Shown here: in pieces, positions 17,904-25,628 of the stretch
Layout of the letters: the number at the start of each line of letters is the position of its first letter
Position numbering within the stretch: the first letter of the stretch is position 1
Origin: Sabulitectum sp036743055
GTDB lineage: Bacteria > Fermentibacterota > Fermentibacteria > Fermentibacterales > JCC-6
NCBI GenBank assembly: GCA_036743055.1
Contig: DAINQE010000003.1
Location: 1 to 64,000, forward strand
Direction: 5' to 3'
Length of the DNA stretch: 64,000 nucleotides
Notes under the pieces: model-generated
What the model saw: the letters and a program-made list of their open reading frames with translations, nothing else
Database searches by the model: none
What the model was told of the DNA's origin: nothing
Made by a program: the position numbers and the translations under genes

Positions 17904-19141
17904 CCCTTTTTCTTCTTCCCCCTGAACTTCATATCCTCTGCCATTTCCCTGAGGAGTGAGTTCCACTTCTCCCAGGCTTCAGGGTGCTCCCTTTTCATTT
18001 CATCGGCCCTCTCCCTGGCGAACAGGAAGGCGCAGATCATCAGGAAAGCTATGATGAAGGTCTCTATCCATATGTAGAGCCTCTTGGGCTTGCTCTTCCA
18101 GCCTGGATGCCTGGGCGGGTCCAGTATCCTTATCGAGCTGACTATGTTGTCCTCCTGCACCCGTGCCTGCTCCACCTGAAGCTCAAGGGCGCTGACCATC
18201 TTCAGGTGCATCTCGAAATCGGTCCTGAGCCTGGCATATTCGATCAGGGCGGGGGGGAGATTCGACAGCCCCGGACCAATGTCTACGCCTCCGGTGCCGG
18301 AGCCGGATTCAATCATGGCAATGGCTTCGCTGAGAGCCTGTGCTTCGGTCTCCAGTTCCAGTATCTGGGCTGTGGTTCCATACCTTATGCCGTTGCGGAT
18401 GGCGTTGGCCATCAGGGTCGTCTCTATGTACCTGCCCTTCATCTCGGCGAGGACGGACATCAGTTCGGTGATCTCCTCCTCGGGCATGATGGTACCGTAC
18501 TCCCCCTCGAATGAAAGAAGCCTGGCCGTGGTGCCTTCAAGGGCGGCGCGGGCGGCAGTCAGCTGATTCTCGGTCAGAGCCCTGCTCTCCTCGAACCTGG
18601 CCCTTGTGATGCTGGTATTGATGCTGTCCAGGAGGAAAATGACCCTCTCGGAAACCTCAACCGAGTAGAGAGGATTCTTTGTGGTAACCTCGATGGTGAT
18701 CATGCCCGCGGAACCCACACGTGCCGAGTAGTTCTTCGCGAACTCCAGTCTGGCCCTGTACATGGCCACTTCGGGGCGATCGCCCCAGTCCTCGTTTATC
18801 CCCGTGGTATCGGCATAGCCGGTGCTCTCTATAACATTGTCGATGAGTGTTCTACTGTTGAGTATCTCGGAGTAAACATCGGAAAGGGTGGTCATAAGTG
18901 GAAGGGAATAGCCCATTCCTCCACTGAAGAAACCGGCAAAGTCCCCCAGGGACAGTCCGCCGATGTTAAGACCCGGGGAGGCGGGTTCCTCCGGGGGTAG
19001 TATCACCGTCTTAACCGTGTAGCTCTTGGGGAGCAGATATGTGATGCCCACGGTTATGGCCATGACTATCAGCAGTGTTCTTACTACGAATTTTCTGTTC
19101 TTCAGCAGAACGTACAGAAAACTGGTGGCCTTGTTGCTCAT
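17900..19141 (-). CDS. Wzz-type polysaccharide chain-length determinant
   Basis: A 413-residue polysaccharide copolymerase. One membrane helix lies at about 18-36 (FVVRTLLIVMAITVGITYLL), a long periplasmic region rich in Glu and Leu is probably coiled coil, and a second helix lies near 370-390 (IWIETFIIAFLMICAFLF). No Walker A or tyrosine-rich tail is seen, so the BY-kinase half found in Wzc is missing. It would set chain length together with the ligase/polymerase and Wza-like genes just upstream in the same reverse-strand operon (13 nt gap). Confidence 0.85.
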   Translation of the reverse strand: MSNKATSFLYVLLKNRKFVVRTLLIVMAITVGITYLLPKSYTVKTVILPPEEPASPGLNIGGLSLGDFAGFFSGGMGYSLPLMTTLSDVYSEILNSRTLIDNVIESTGYADTTGINEDWGDRPEVAMYRARLEFAKNYSARVGSAGMITIEVTTKNPLYSVEVSERVIFLLDSINTSITRARFEESRALTENQLTAARAALEGTTARLLSFEGEYGTIMPEEEITELMSVLAEMKGRYIETTLMANAIRNGIRYGTTAQILELETEAQALSEAIAMIESGSGTGGVDIGPGLSNLPPALIEYARLRTDFEMHLKMVSALELQVEQARVQEDNIVSSIRILDPPRHPGWKSKPKRLYIWIETFIIAFLMICAFLFARERADEMKREHPEAWEKWNSLLREMAEDMKFRGKKKKG

Positions 19142-19154
19142 CTGATCCCCTAGT

Positions 19155-20396
19155 TCAGTTGGTTATGCTCTGATATGAAATGATAACGGTTGCAACTCCT
19201 GTGAGGATGGCGAGGTACTCCTGCCAGAACTGCACGGGAACCCTGGGGACCTCTATCATCACCCCCGGGGGTACGACATCGTCAAGTTCAGCATCGGTAC
19301 TTTCGCCGCTGGGATCGATGATCCTGAGGGATCCCCTCCTGGCAGCGGAGTTGAAACCGCCGGCCATCCCGATGTAGTAGGAAACCGGCATACCGGGGGA
19401 GTAGGGAACGGGTGTGGGCTTCATTACCTGCCCCACTACGCTGACGTACCTGTTGGAGAAGGGAACCACTATCCTGTCTCCGGGAAGCAGAATGGGCGAA
19501 CCGGAAGAACCGGCCCCATCGATGTCAGTCATCTCAAAGGGAATAACCGCGTCATCTGAACAGGTGCTCCGCCTGGAAACGAACAGGGACTGGAGGTCAC
19601 TCTCCTGGCTTATCCCCCCGGCCCTCTGAATGGCCGAGGCGGCTGTCTCTCCCTCGACATACTCGAGGATGACCCGCCTGAATGGCAGGATGTCCCGGGA
19701 CTGCTCCATGACCTCGGTCTCCATCTCCATGATCGCGCCGGAGGTAAGGGCTCCCTCGATGACTATGCTTCCCCTGGAAGGATACAGGTGAATCCTGGTG
19801 TTCCTGTGCATGAGTGGGTTGGAGGACAGGTTCCCGTGCATTGTGAAATCATTGAGATCATAGAAAGAGGAGTCACCTTCCAGAGTGATTATCAGTACGC
19901 GGGACAAGGCAGCGGTGGCGGTAGCGCCACCGGCTTCTTCAATGGCTTCACTGAGCCTCGTAAGCCCGTTCACCGTTATCATTCCCGGGCTGCTTACCTG
20001 CCCGGTGACCGGGATCTCGAAATTAGCGGAACGGGCCAGTCCGGAAGTCACGGCGAAGCTTCCGTAGCTGCCCCTGACCATCTGCTCTATTATGGCCTGC
20101 AGCTCAGCAAGGTTCAGCCCGTCCACAATCACCGGAGGCATTCCGGGCACACTGAGGAAACCGTCGAGCCCCACCGGGAGCACTATTGTGGAAATGGACT
20201 CCTCCGACCTGGCGAAGGGCACTCCACCGGGGAAAGATATCCATATGTTGTCTCCATAACCAACCTGGTATTCTTCGGGATCGAAGTAATCCGCGGAGGT
20301 AAGCTGAAAATCCCCGTCAAGACCGGTAAAGTCGGATCCCATACCCAGAGGAACGGCCAGAAGTGACAGCACCGCCGCATATCCGAAAAGAACCAA
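19155..20396 (-). CDS. Wza-like polysaccharide export protein (SLBB domains)
   Basis: This 413-residue secreted protein starts at a TTG behind AAGGAGG. After a signal peptide (about 1-20) comes the export domain (YQVGYGDNIWISFPGGVPF ... VGLDGFLSVPGMPPVIVDGL) and then at least two SLBB-like units (EIPVTGQVSSPGMITV near 130 and RYVSVVGQVMKPTPVPYSPGM near 330). No lipobox is visible, unlike E. coli Wza. A hydrophobic C-terminal segment (YLAILTGVATVIISYQS) is present. It would form the periplasmic/outer-membrane channel of the export machine. Confidence 0.88.
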   Translation of the reverse strand: MVLFGYAAVLSLLAVPLGMGSDFTGLDGDFQLTSADYFDPEEYQVGYGDNIWISFPGGVPFARSEESISTIVLPVGLDGFLSVPGMPPVIVDGLNLAELQAIIEQMVRGSYGSFAVTSGLARSANFEIPVTGQVSSPGMITVNGLTRLSEAIEEAGGATATAALSRVLIITLEGDSSFYDLNDFTMHGNLSSNPLMHRNTRIHLYPSRGSIVIEGALTSGAIMEMETEVMEQSRDILPFRRVILEYVEGETAASAIQRAGGISQESDLQSLFVSRRSTCSDDAVIPFEMTDIDGAGSSGSPILLPGDRIVVPFSNRYVSVVGQVMKPTPVPYSPGMPVSYYIGMAGGFNSAARRGSLRIIDPSGESTDAELDDVVPPGVMIEVPRVPVQFWQEYLAILTGVATVIISYQSITN

Positions 20397-20414
20397 GAAA
20401 ACCTCCTTGCTGCG

Positions 20415-21245
20415 CTATCTGGCGCTGTGATCCCAGATCGCTTCCGATCTGGCGGTCAGGGCCTTGAAAACACCCATCAGGGAAGCTGAGCACATGAGCC
20501 AGAAAAAATAGGGAAGCTTCAGTGCGTAGGGCATTGACCCCTTCATGAGTTTCCCGGCAAGTGCCAGAAGGTTGAATATAACCACGGACAGGAAAAGAGG
20601 GTTCGTCAATGAATCGGCGAAACCGAGGAATATCCCTGCCAGGGAGGCGGTTATTGCGAAAATGCCCATGTTCCAGCGCAGCACCTTGTGAATTGCCAAC
20701 TGGGAAAAAAGACCGATCCTGCCCCTTTTCAGAGCTTTCCCCATCAGACTGAATGCCGAGCCCATCATCCAGCTCACGATCCTCACAAGCCTGTGGTACT
20801 GGCTGGAATTGTCCGGCGTGGGCTCCGCTGCAACGGCCTCAGGATTGTAGACACACATGAATCCCTTCACCCTGGTGGTTACGGCCGTCTCGAAATCGTC
20901 AGCTCTGGAGGGATCAGGAGGGTCATACAGGGACTTCCTCACGGAAAACACCGCTCCGGTTGCTCCGAGTACCGCGCCTACACGGCTGCCAAGGGCCTTG
21001 AGCATCTGTTCATAGCGCCAGTAAATGGACTCGCATGTTACATTGTTAAGGCTGTTCTGCTTGCTGCCGTCGACACAGCCNNNNNNNNNNNNNNNNNNNN
21101 NNNNNNNNNNNNNNNNNNNNNNNNNNNNNNNNNNNNNNNNNNNNNNNNNNNNNNNNNNNNNNNNNNNNNNNNNNNNNNNNAAAACCATGGGAACGAGAAT
21201 GAGCCCCACGGACACCACGAAAAGATACCCGAGAAATGCGATCAG
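20415..21245 (-). CDS. Membrane glycosyltransferase family 2, interrupted by an assembly gap
   Basis: Before the gap, 22 mostly hydrophobic codons (LIAFLGYLFVVSVGLILVPMV) form an N-terminal helix. After it come WRYEQMLKALGSRVGAVLGATGAVFSVRK, a DDFETAVTTRVKGF acceptor motif and several C-terminal helices, as in hyaluronan-synthase-like GT2 proteins. The nucleotide-binding Asp and DXD region must lie in the gap, whose real length is probably a few hundred nt rather than 100. GGGGGAG precedes a CTG at 21245; the first ordinary start is a GTG at 21218. The protein probably adds sugars at the membrane for the adjacent export system. Confidence 0.7.
   Translation of the reverse strand: MIAFLGYLFVVSVGLILVPMVXXXXXXXXXXXXXXXXXXXXXXXXXXXXXXXXXXGCVDGSKQNSLNNVTCESIYWRYEQMLKALGSRVGAVLGATGAVFSVRKSLYDPPDPSRADDFETAVTTRVKGFMCVYNPEAVAAEPTPDNSSQYHRLVRIVSWMMGSAFSLMGKALKRGRIGLFSQLAIHKVLRWNMGIFAITASLAGIFLGFADSLTNPLFLSVVIFNLLALAGKLMKGSMPYALKLPYFFWLMCSASLMGVFKALTARSEAIWDHSAR
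21081..21180. other. Assembly gap (100 N)
   Basis: Exactly 100 N interrupt a GT2 gene. The round number indicates a scaffolding placeholder; the missing GT-A core suggests that the real gap is longer. Confidence 0.98.
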
Positions 21246-21285
21246 AATTGACTCCCCCTATTTGAACGATGTCCGAAATCTATAG

Positions 21286-22740
21286 TTAATACTCTTCCTT
21301 CATGCAACAAGGGAATGCCATGGCCGTGAGCAGGGCGAAAATAATCCAGAAGAAAGCTCCGGTCTGGGGCCAGGGTATGAGGTTGTCGAAGAGCTGGTGA
21401 ACGCCGAAACCCGCCAGACCGCAGACGAAACCGAAACCCAGCTGAACCGTTTTTCTGTTGCGAAGGGTCCTTGCCGCTGCAATGCATCCCCCTGAAACCA
21501 CAAGGAGCAGCGACAGGGCCGAAAGGGCTCCCCCCTTCAGGGGCATCTCGAGTATAAGCGAGTTCAGACCGCCGAACCTGTTGATCTTGTCCACGCTGTC
21601 CATGTGGCGCACTTCCCAGAACCCGTAAAGAGCAGTCCTTCCATGGTAGTACTCGACACCGCCCCAGCCTATCCCTTCAAGGGGGTCTTTCTCCATCTCT
21701 TCGATGAATCCCATGTATGATACGTATCTGTGAAGAAGGCTCGTGTCCAGCATGAGCTCCCTGGGGTCGCTGAAGACCGTGAGCTGCCTTTCGAACTCAC
21801 CTGAGTTGGATGACACGAAGCCGAAGAACACCAGGAACGAGAGGATGGGAACCCAGATCCTTTTCCTGTAGCGGAAAATGAGATACACCAGGCAAGCGCC
21901 GGTCACCGTGAGGAACCCCCCCCTGGAGAAGGTGTAAAGTGTGTTAAGAATGCCGAGTATGGTGGTGATTACCGCAAGCCCCTTCCAGAATCTCTCCCTG
22001 AAGAAGAACGATGCCGCCAGCGTGGAAGGAACCAGAAGTTCCAGGACACCGGAGTAGGAGTTCGGCCCTCCTGCAATGGTGGAGTAAACCCTTCCTGCGA
22101 GATCGAAGCCCGATGCCAGGTCACCCAGGTTGTCCAGGGTACCCGAGGTGTACTGGTAGATCCCGTAGAGACACATGATGAAGAGCATCAGTACCAGAAC
22201 CTTGAGGAACCTCTCAAGCCATTCCCCCCTGCCGAACCAGAAGTAGACCACCGGTAGAAGCAGGGCTCCAAGGAAATGCTTGTGTCCCTCGCGTATTACG
22301 TTCCAGAAGAGATTGTCGTGATGATACAGGGTTGCGAACACCGAAGCCAGCTGCGCAAGATAGGCAAGACCCACTAACTTGAAGGGTATCGGAAAGGGAG
22401 GGTTATCCCTGAATCCCGCCAGCCTGTGAACGGCAAAAGCGAAGAATACCAGGATAATCGCCAGCGTTGCGGGTGAGGTGTAAAACTGACCGTACTCAAT
22501 TGCCTTGTTCCCGAACGTTACCGCTATGGGAAGCATCAATGCCCATGAGCGAAGGTCTTTAAGCAGGTACAGTCCGGCAAGAAGGAAAGGAAAGGCGAGC
22601 ACGGTGAAACGAATTGACCTGGGATGATACATGAAAAGGTACATGTTCAGCAGAGTCAGCATAACTATCAGCAGCCATGTCTGCCTGGAAGGGCTGAAAG
22701 GAGCGGCAGTATCCCGCACCTGGCTGGAATCAGTATTCAA
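21286..22740 (-). CDS. O-antigen ligase/polymerase-like membrane protein
   Basis: The 484-residue protein has about 11-12 hydrophobic segments and a large loop near residues 320-400. The WaaL/Wzy-family motif FSRGGFLTVTGACLVYL sits around residue 272. Such proteins polymerise O-units or ligate them to lipid A core or another acceptor in the periplasm. It starts at a TTG with a weak GGATG site. It is the first gene of the reverse operon with the membrane GT2, Wza-like and Wzz-like genes, so a polymerase or ligase for that export route is likely. The family does not separate the two roles by sequence. Confidence 0.82.
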   Translation of the reverse strand: MNTDSSQVRDTAAPFSPSRQTWLLIVMLTLLNMYLFMYHPRSIRFTVLAFPFLLAGLYLLKDLRSWALMLPIAVTFGNKAIEYGQFYTSPATLAIILVFFAFAVHRLAGFRDNPPFPIPFKLVGLAYLAQLASVFATLYHHDNLFWNVIREGHKHFLGALLLPVVYFWFGRGEWLERFLKVLVLMLFIMCLYGIYQYTSGTLDNLGDLASGFDLAGRVYSTIAGGPNSYSGVLELLVPSTLAASFFFRERFWKGLAVITTILGILNTLYTFSRGGFLTVTGACLVYLIFRYRKRIWVPILSFLVFFGFVSSNSGEFERQLTVFSDPRELMLDTSLLHRYVSYMGFIEEMEKDPLEGIGWGGVEYYHGRTALYGFWEVRHMDSVDKINRFGGLNSLILEMPLKGGALSALSLLLVVSGGCIAAARTLRNRKTVQLGFGFVCGLAGFGVHQLFDNLIPWPQTGAFFWIIFALLTAMAFPCCMKEEY

Positions 22741-22785
22741 TATCGCTCGACATCCGTTTTCTGAGACCGGTTGATCGGGGTCGGC

Positions 22786-22814
22786 CCCGGTCGGCGGGAG
22801 CCCCGCCGACCGGG
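22786..22814 (-). terminator. Strong hairpin after the TPR protein gene
   Basis: CCCGGTCGGCGGG pairs perfectly with CCCGCCGACCGGG over 13 bp around a 3-nt loop, 10 nt past the stop of the gene at 22824-23093. No U-tract follows, so termination may be Rho-dependent or the hairpin may protect the 3' end. Confidence 0.6.
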
Positions 22815-22823
22815 ACCTCCAGC

Positions 22824-23093
22824 TCAGTTCAGACCGGCCACCGCGATGGTTGACCCATGGCCGCCGGCTCTGGAAAAGGCAATGAGCCTTCCGGAAAGAG
22901 CGGCCCGAGAGTGGGGATCTCTCTCTACTGCCTCTTCATAAAGAAGAAGCGCAGCGTCAAAGTCTCCATCCTCCATGGCGCTATCCGCCTGGGCGAGATA
23001 GGCCTCGGTGGTGGACGGAATTGCTGTCTCCGTTACCGAAGCCAGCAGAACCGCAGGAAGAAGCAGCGTTGTCAGCACCACAAGCTTCTTCAT
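22824..23093 (-). CDS. Small secreted TPR-like protein under riboswitch control
   Basis: An 89-residue protein beginning at the ATG at 23093 (MKKLVVLTTLLLPAVLLAS) behind GGAGG. A signal peptide ends near residue 19-20. The rest contains one tetratricopeptide-like unit (AYLAQADSAMEDGDFDAALLLYEEAVERDPHSRAAL). It is probably periplasmic and may bind a partner. The reading frame is open far upstream through the riboswitch region, but those codons belong to the RNA element and no protein signature is seen there. Two c-di-GMP-I aptamers directly upstream imply that its expression follows cyclic di-GMP. I do not recognise the family. Confidence 0.75.
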   Translation of the reverse strand: MKKLVVLTTLLLPAVLLASVTETAIPSTTEAYLAQADSAMEDGDFDAALLLYEEAVERDPHSRAALSGRLIAFSRAGGHGSTIAVAGLN

Positions 23094-23100
23094 GTGAGCA

Positions 23101-23126
23101 CCTCCAATCCCCTGCCTGAGCAGGGC
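23101..23126 (-). promoter_or_regulatory. Possible riboswitch expression platform hairpin
   Basis: Just after the second aptamer the RNA can form CCCTGC-TCAG-GCAGGG, then GGATTGGAGG, the ribosome site of the small TPR gene. The absence of a U-tract argues for control of translation or alternative pairing rather than a simple intrinsic terminator. Confidence 0.45.
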
Positions 23127-23208
23127 GTCAGGTAACCCGGCCATCCTTCCCCTTTCGGGGCTGGGATCCGTGGCTTTGCGTCCCGGAATCTCTTCCGGTT
23201 TGCGTTTG
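23127..23208 (-). promoter_or_regulatory. c-di-GMP-I (GEMM) riboswitch aptamer, second of two
   Basis: Read on the minus strand, GCAAACC is followed by the P2 hairpin CCGGAA-GAGA-UUCCGG (GNRA-type loop), the conserved GGGACGCAAAGCC, a P3 stem closed as CCCC-GAAA-GGGG, and the 3' half GGCCGGGTTACC. These are the hallmarks of the GEMM-I class. The 5' and P2 parts are identical to the first copy; P3 is shorter. Confidence 0.88.
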
Positions 23209-23211
23209 TCA

Positions 23212-23300
23212 AACGGCAACCCGGCTGTCCTTCCCGCTTCCCCATGCGCGGGCTGGGACCCGTGGCTTTGCGTCCCGGAATCTCTTCCGGTTTGCCCGAC
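23212..23300 (-). promoter_or_regulatory. c-di-GMP-I (GEMM) riboswitch aptamer, first of two
   Basis: The minus strand reads GGGCAAACC, the P2 hairpin CCGGAA-GAGA-UUCCGG, GGGACGCAAAGCC, a longer GC-rich P3, then GGACAGCCGGGTTGCC, which closes the P1 helix. Order and conserved residues match the class that binds cyclic di-GMP. Tandem aptamers are known to sharpen the response. It begins about 30 nt from the stop of the upstream PHP gene, where TTGATT and CATAAT could serve as a promoter. Confidence 0.9.
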
Positions 23301-23328
23301 GGTGCTCAACCGCCATATTGATTATGAT

Positions 23329-24147
23329 TTAATCAAGAAGTGAATGTAAAGGGCACGACCGGTACTCGTACCGCTGAAAGAAGCCGTACTCGGTGAAGCC
23401 GCATTCCTCCAGGAGCGCCGCGCCCCTATCCAGGCCGAAGAAGGCATTGTCCCTGCGGTGCGTATCGGAACCCAGTGTGATCATCCTTCCTCCAAGGCGC
23501 CTGTACAGATGGAGTACCGAAGGAACCGGGTAAGTGGTGCTCTCTGGTCTCCGGAGCCCCGCTGTGTTAACCTCCAGGGCTACATCCCTTGAGATGGCCT
23601 TTCGCAGAACCTCTTCAATGAGGGCGGGGAAGAGTTCCGTTTCACTGAATCCGCAATCGAGACCTGCCCTGGCCATTCCCCTTCTGAAAATGCCCGGGTG
23701 GGCCAGTATGCTGATCCTCCCGGCTTCGAGGATATCCAGGGTCTCAAGATAGTATCTTTCCACCAGGGAGAAGGGATCTCCTTCCATGAAGGGTTCCTGA
23801 TCCAGGATCATCCTGTCTTCCAGCCAGTGAAGAGCTCCGATGATGAAATCGTATTCTTCCCTGGAAAACATCTTCTCCGCATCATCCATGAACCTGTGGG
23901 GCTCACCTATCTCCAACCCCCTGAGCAGATGAACCTCTCTGTTCTCAGAGGCATGGTTCAGTTCCGACAGATACTCCGGTTCACTGAAACCTCCATGGCA
24001 GAAGTCGTCGGGGTGAATATCCAGATGGGCGACGAACCCCACCCTGGACACTCCGGCCCCGGCGGCCATCTCCAGAAGCTCGGCTGCGGGAACGTCCGCG
24101 TCCGGCGACGAGGAAGTGTGTACGTGCATATCGGCATAGCCAGTCAT
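23329..24147 (-). CDS. PHP-domain phosphoesterase (histidinol-phosphatase-like)
   Basis: The 272-residue protein starts at the ATG at 24147 (MTGYADMHVHTSSSPDADV). PHP metal-binding motifs appear in order: HVH, the histidines of GFVAHLDIHPDDFCHGG, the Glu of LLRGLEIGEP, SILAHPGIFRR and LGSDTHRRDNAF. The layout is that of HisK-type histidinol-phosphate phosphatases, but no other his gene is nearby, so a different small phosphoester is possible. Upstream in-frame codons to 24375 look non-coding and would remove the promoter space of the divergent gene at 24251. Confidence 0.8.
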   Translation of the reverse strand: MTGYADMHVHTSSSPDADVPAAELLEMAAGAGVSRVGFVAHLDIHPDDFCHGGFSEPEYLSELNHASENREVHLLRGLEIGEPHRFMDDAEKMFSREEYDFIIGALHWLEDRMILDQEPFMEGDPFSLVERYYLETLDILEAGRISILAHPGIFRRGMARAGLDCGFSETELFPALIEEVLRKAISRDVALEVNTAGLRRPESTTYPVPSVLHLYRRLGGRMITLGSDTHRRDNAFFGLDRGAALLEECGFTEYGFFQRYEYRSCPLHSLLD

Positions 24148-24199
24148 CTGATACCCCACTAACACAGTCTTAACAAACCGGGTATATTTTTCAGTTAGG

Positions 24200-24240
24200 C
24201 TTCGACGGTCGAAGTTCGCTGACACTTTTAATATATGACA
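24200..24240 (+). promoter_or_regulatory. Perfect dyad plus -10-like element before a secreted protein gene
   Basis: CTTCGAC-G-GTCGAAG (24200-24214) is a perfect 7-bp dyad, followed 14 nt later by TAATAT in CTTTTAATATAT. The same CTTTTAATATAT occurs before the related gene at 45772. The dyad sits where a -35 box would be, as expected of an activator or repressor site. Confidence 0.45.
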
Positions 24241-24250
24241 GGAGTCACCG

Positions 24251-24835
24251 ATGAAATTACTCATGATTTTAGTTGCACTGCCCCTGGCCGCCATGGCCGC
24301 CACAGCCACATGCGGCTGGGAGGGAACGGACACGATACTGGGCTCATACGGCGACATCATCGCTTCAATTGACACCGATCCGGTCTATTCCGGCAGCCAG
24401 AGCCTCAAACTCGAGGACAACCAGGCTTCCGGAACTCCCCAGGCGTTCGTTGCATGGATAACAGGCCTCGACGATGGCGACACCGTTGCCGCATCATTCT
24501 GGAGGTACGACGTAACTCCCTCAGCTGCTCCTTCATGCAGGATCTGGGGGCACTGGAACGACGATCCCGGCGACATCAACGGCTACGACGGCAGCGCAGG
24601 AGGACAGGACGACTACGGCACCGGAGAGGGCTGGGGCATGGCGGAGTACGAGTGGACGGTTGTCGACGGCCACACAGGCCTGGTTATCGAGGTTCGCACA
24701 TACTCGGTCCCCGGCGATATCGTCTGGATCGACGACCTGACGGTTACCGCCCCCGACGGCGCAACGATAATGGTTCCAGAGGATTTCGTGAGCCTGAACA
24801 GGTCAACCTGGGCTGGAATCAAGACAGCCTTCTAG
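24251..24835 (+). CDS. Secreted protein with C-terminal TWAGIKTAF tail
   Basis: A 194-residue protein with a signal peptide (MKLLMILVALPLAAMA). The mature part is acidic and rich in Gly, Asp, Trp and Tyr, and looks like one beta-sandwich: VYSGSQSLKLEDN, DGDTVAASFWRYDV, VWIDDLTVTAPDG. That order resembles carbohydrate-binding or jelly-roll modules, but I cannot name the family. The last 14 residues, SLNRSTWAGIKTAF, nearly match the ends of the proteins at 45772 and 46797, which suggests a shared sorting or anchoring signal. A UUCG-loop hairpin follows the stop. Confidence 0.75.
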   Translation: MKLLMILVALPLAAMAATATCGWEGTDTILGSYGDIIASIDTDPVYSGSQSLKLEDNQASGTPQAFVAWITGLDDGDTVAASFWRYDVTPSAAPSCRIWGHWNDDPGDINGYDGSAGGQDDYGTGEGWGMAEYEWTVVDGHTGLVIEVRTYSVPGDIVWIDDLTVTAPDGATIMVPEDFVSLNRSTWAGIKTAF

Positions 24836-24856
24836 ATCTGCTCCTCAGCTTTCAGG

Positions 24857-24878
24857 CCCGGCGGCTTCGGTCGCCGGG
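24857..24878. terminator. UUCG-loop terminator hairpin between convergent genes
   Basis: CCCGGCGGC-UUCG-GTCGCCGGG forms a 9-bp stem with the very stable UUCG loop, followed on the plus strand by TCTTT. It sits between the stop of the secreted protein gene and the stop of the convergent gene at 24883, so it may serve mainly the plus strand. Confidence 0.7.
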
Positions 24879-24882
24879 TCTT

Positions 24883-25542
24883 TCAGTATGTGACCCCTGC
24901 GCTGAACAGCACCAGATCCCGGGAAAGGTCCAGGGGCAGGGCGAACTCGAATCCAACGGCTTCCGGTATCCATTTCTCGCCTGAGCCGGGGAGGGTATAG
25001 AGAAGGCCGCAGTTCAGGGAGTGGTAGAAGGTGTTCTCCACCTGGTCCCAGTCATCGTGGCCGTCCCCGTCCTGGGGGATGTTGATGACATCAGGGCCGT
25101 AGCCGCCGTCCCATCCCCCGTAGACTTCGAGGCTCTCTCCCAGGAGATACCCGGCTGAAGCGCCGAATCTGGTTCCCAGAAGCTTGGCTGGAATTGCATA
25201 TCCCGCCCCGGCGTTCAGGGAAACGGCATAAGCCGCTGAAGGATCCGTGAGCCCCACTCTGACCATGGGGCCTATACTCCATGCCCTGAAAAAGGCCCCG
25301 ATGTCTATTCTGTCGGTGGCACCTGAAAGGAAGGTCGCGAAGGGCGATACAGGCACATCGTCTATGCCTGTGTCCCCTGCTTCACGCCTGTCATCCGCCG
25401 ACAGGTATGCCGGAAGACCCACTGCGCCTGTAACTGTCATATGGTTCGTGCCCAGGGTCCTGGCTCCCGTCATGGAACCGTAGCAGCACCCTGATACCAG
25501 CACCGCCGATACAACGGAGAACACTCCCAGAACTGTTTTCAC
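24883..25542 (-). CDS. Putative lipoprotein / outer-membrane beta-barrel of unknown function
   Basis: The 219-residue product has a signal peptide ending in a lipobox-like VLVSGCC (Cys at 19-20). The rest alternates hydrophobic and polar residues with many Gly and Tyr (PAYLSADDRR, GAFFRAWSIGPMVRVGL, SLNAGAGYAIPAKLLGTRFGASAGYLLG) and ends in a strand LVLFSAGVTY, as in small outer-membrane barrels. I do not recognise the family. It diverges from elbB with only 86 nt between the starts. Confidence 0.65.
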   Translation of the reverse strand: MKTVLGVFSVVSAVLVSGCCYGSMTGARTLGTNHMTVTGAVGLPAYLSADDRREAGDTGIDDVPVSPFATFLSGATDRIDIGAFFRAWSIGPMVRVGLTDPSAAYAVSLNAGAGYAIPAKLLGTRFGASAGYLLGESLEVYGGWDGGYGPDVINIPQDGDGHDDWDQVENTFYHSLNCGLLYTLPGSGEKWIPEAVGFEFALPLDLSRDLVLFSAGVTY

Positions 25543-25628
25543 TGTACCCCCTCCCGTTCATGGGTCTTCTTATGTTAACATATCCAATACCGGATGAAAG
25601 TGGTCCTTGGGGAGAGAAGGAGGAAGAG

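Noticed and set aside
23094..23309. N-terminal extension of the small TPR protein through the riboswitch region
   Set aside because: The frame is open, but both aptamers lie there and the ATG at 23093 has a good ribosome site followed by a signal peptide.
24148..24375. Longer start for the PHP protein
   Set aside because: The extra residues are not PHP-like and would overlap the promoter and first codons of the divergent gene at 24251.
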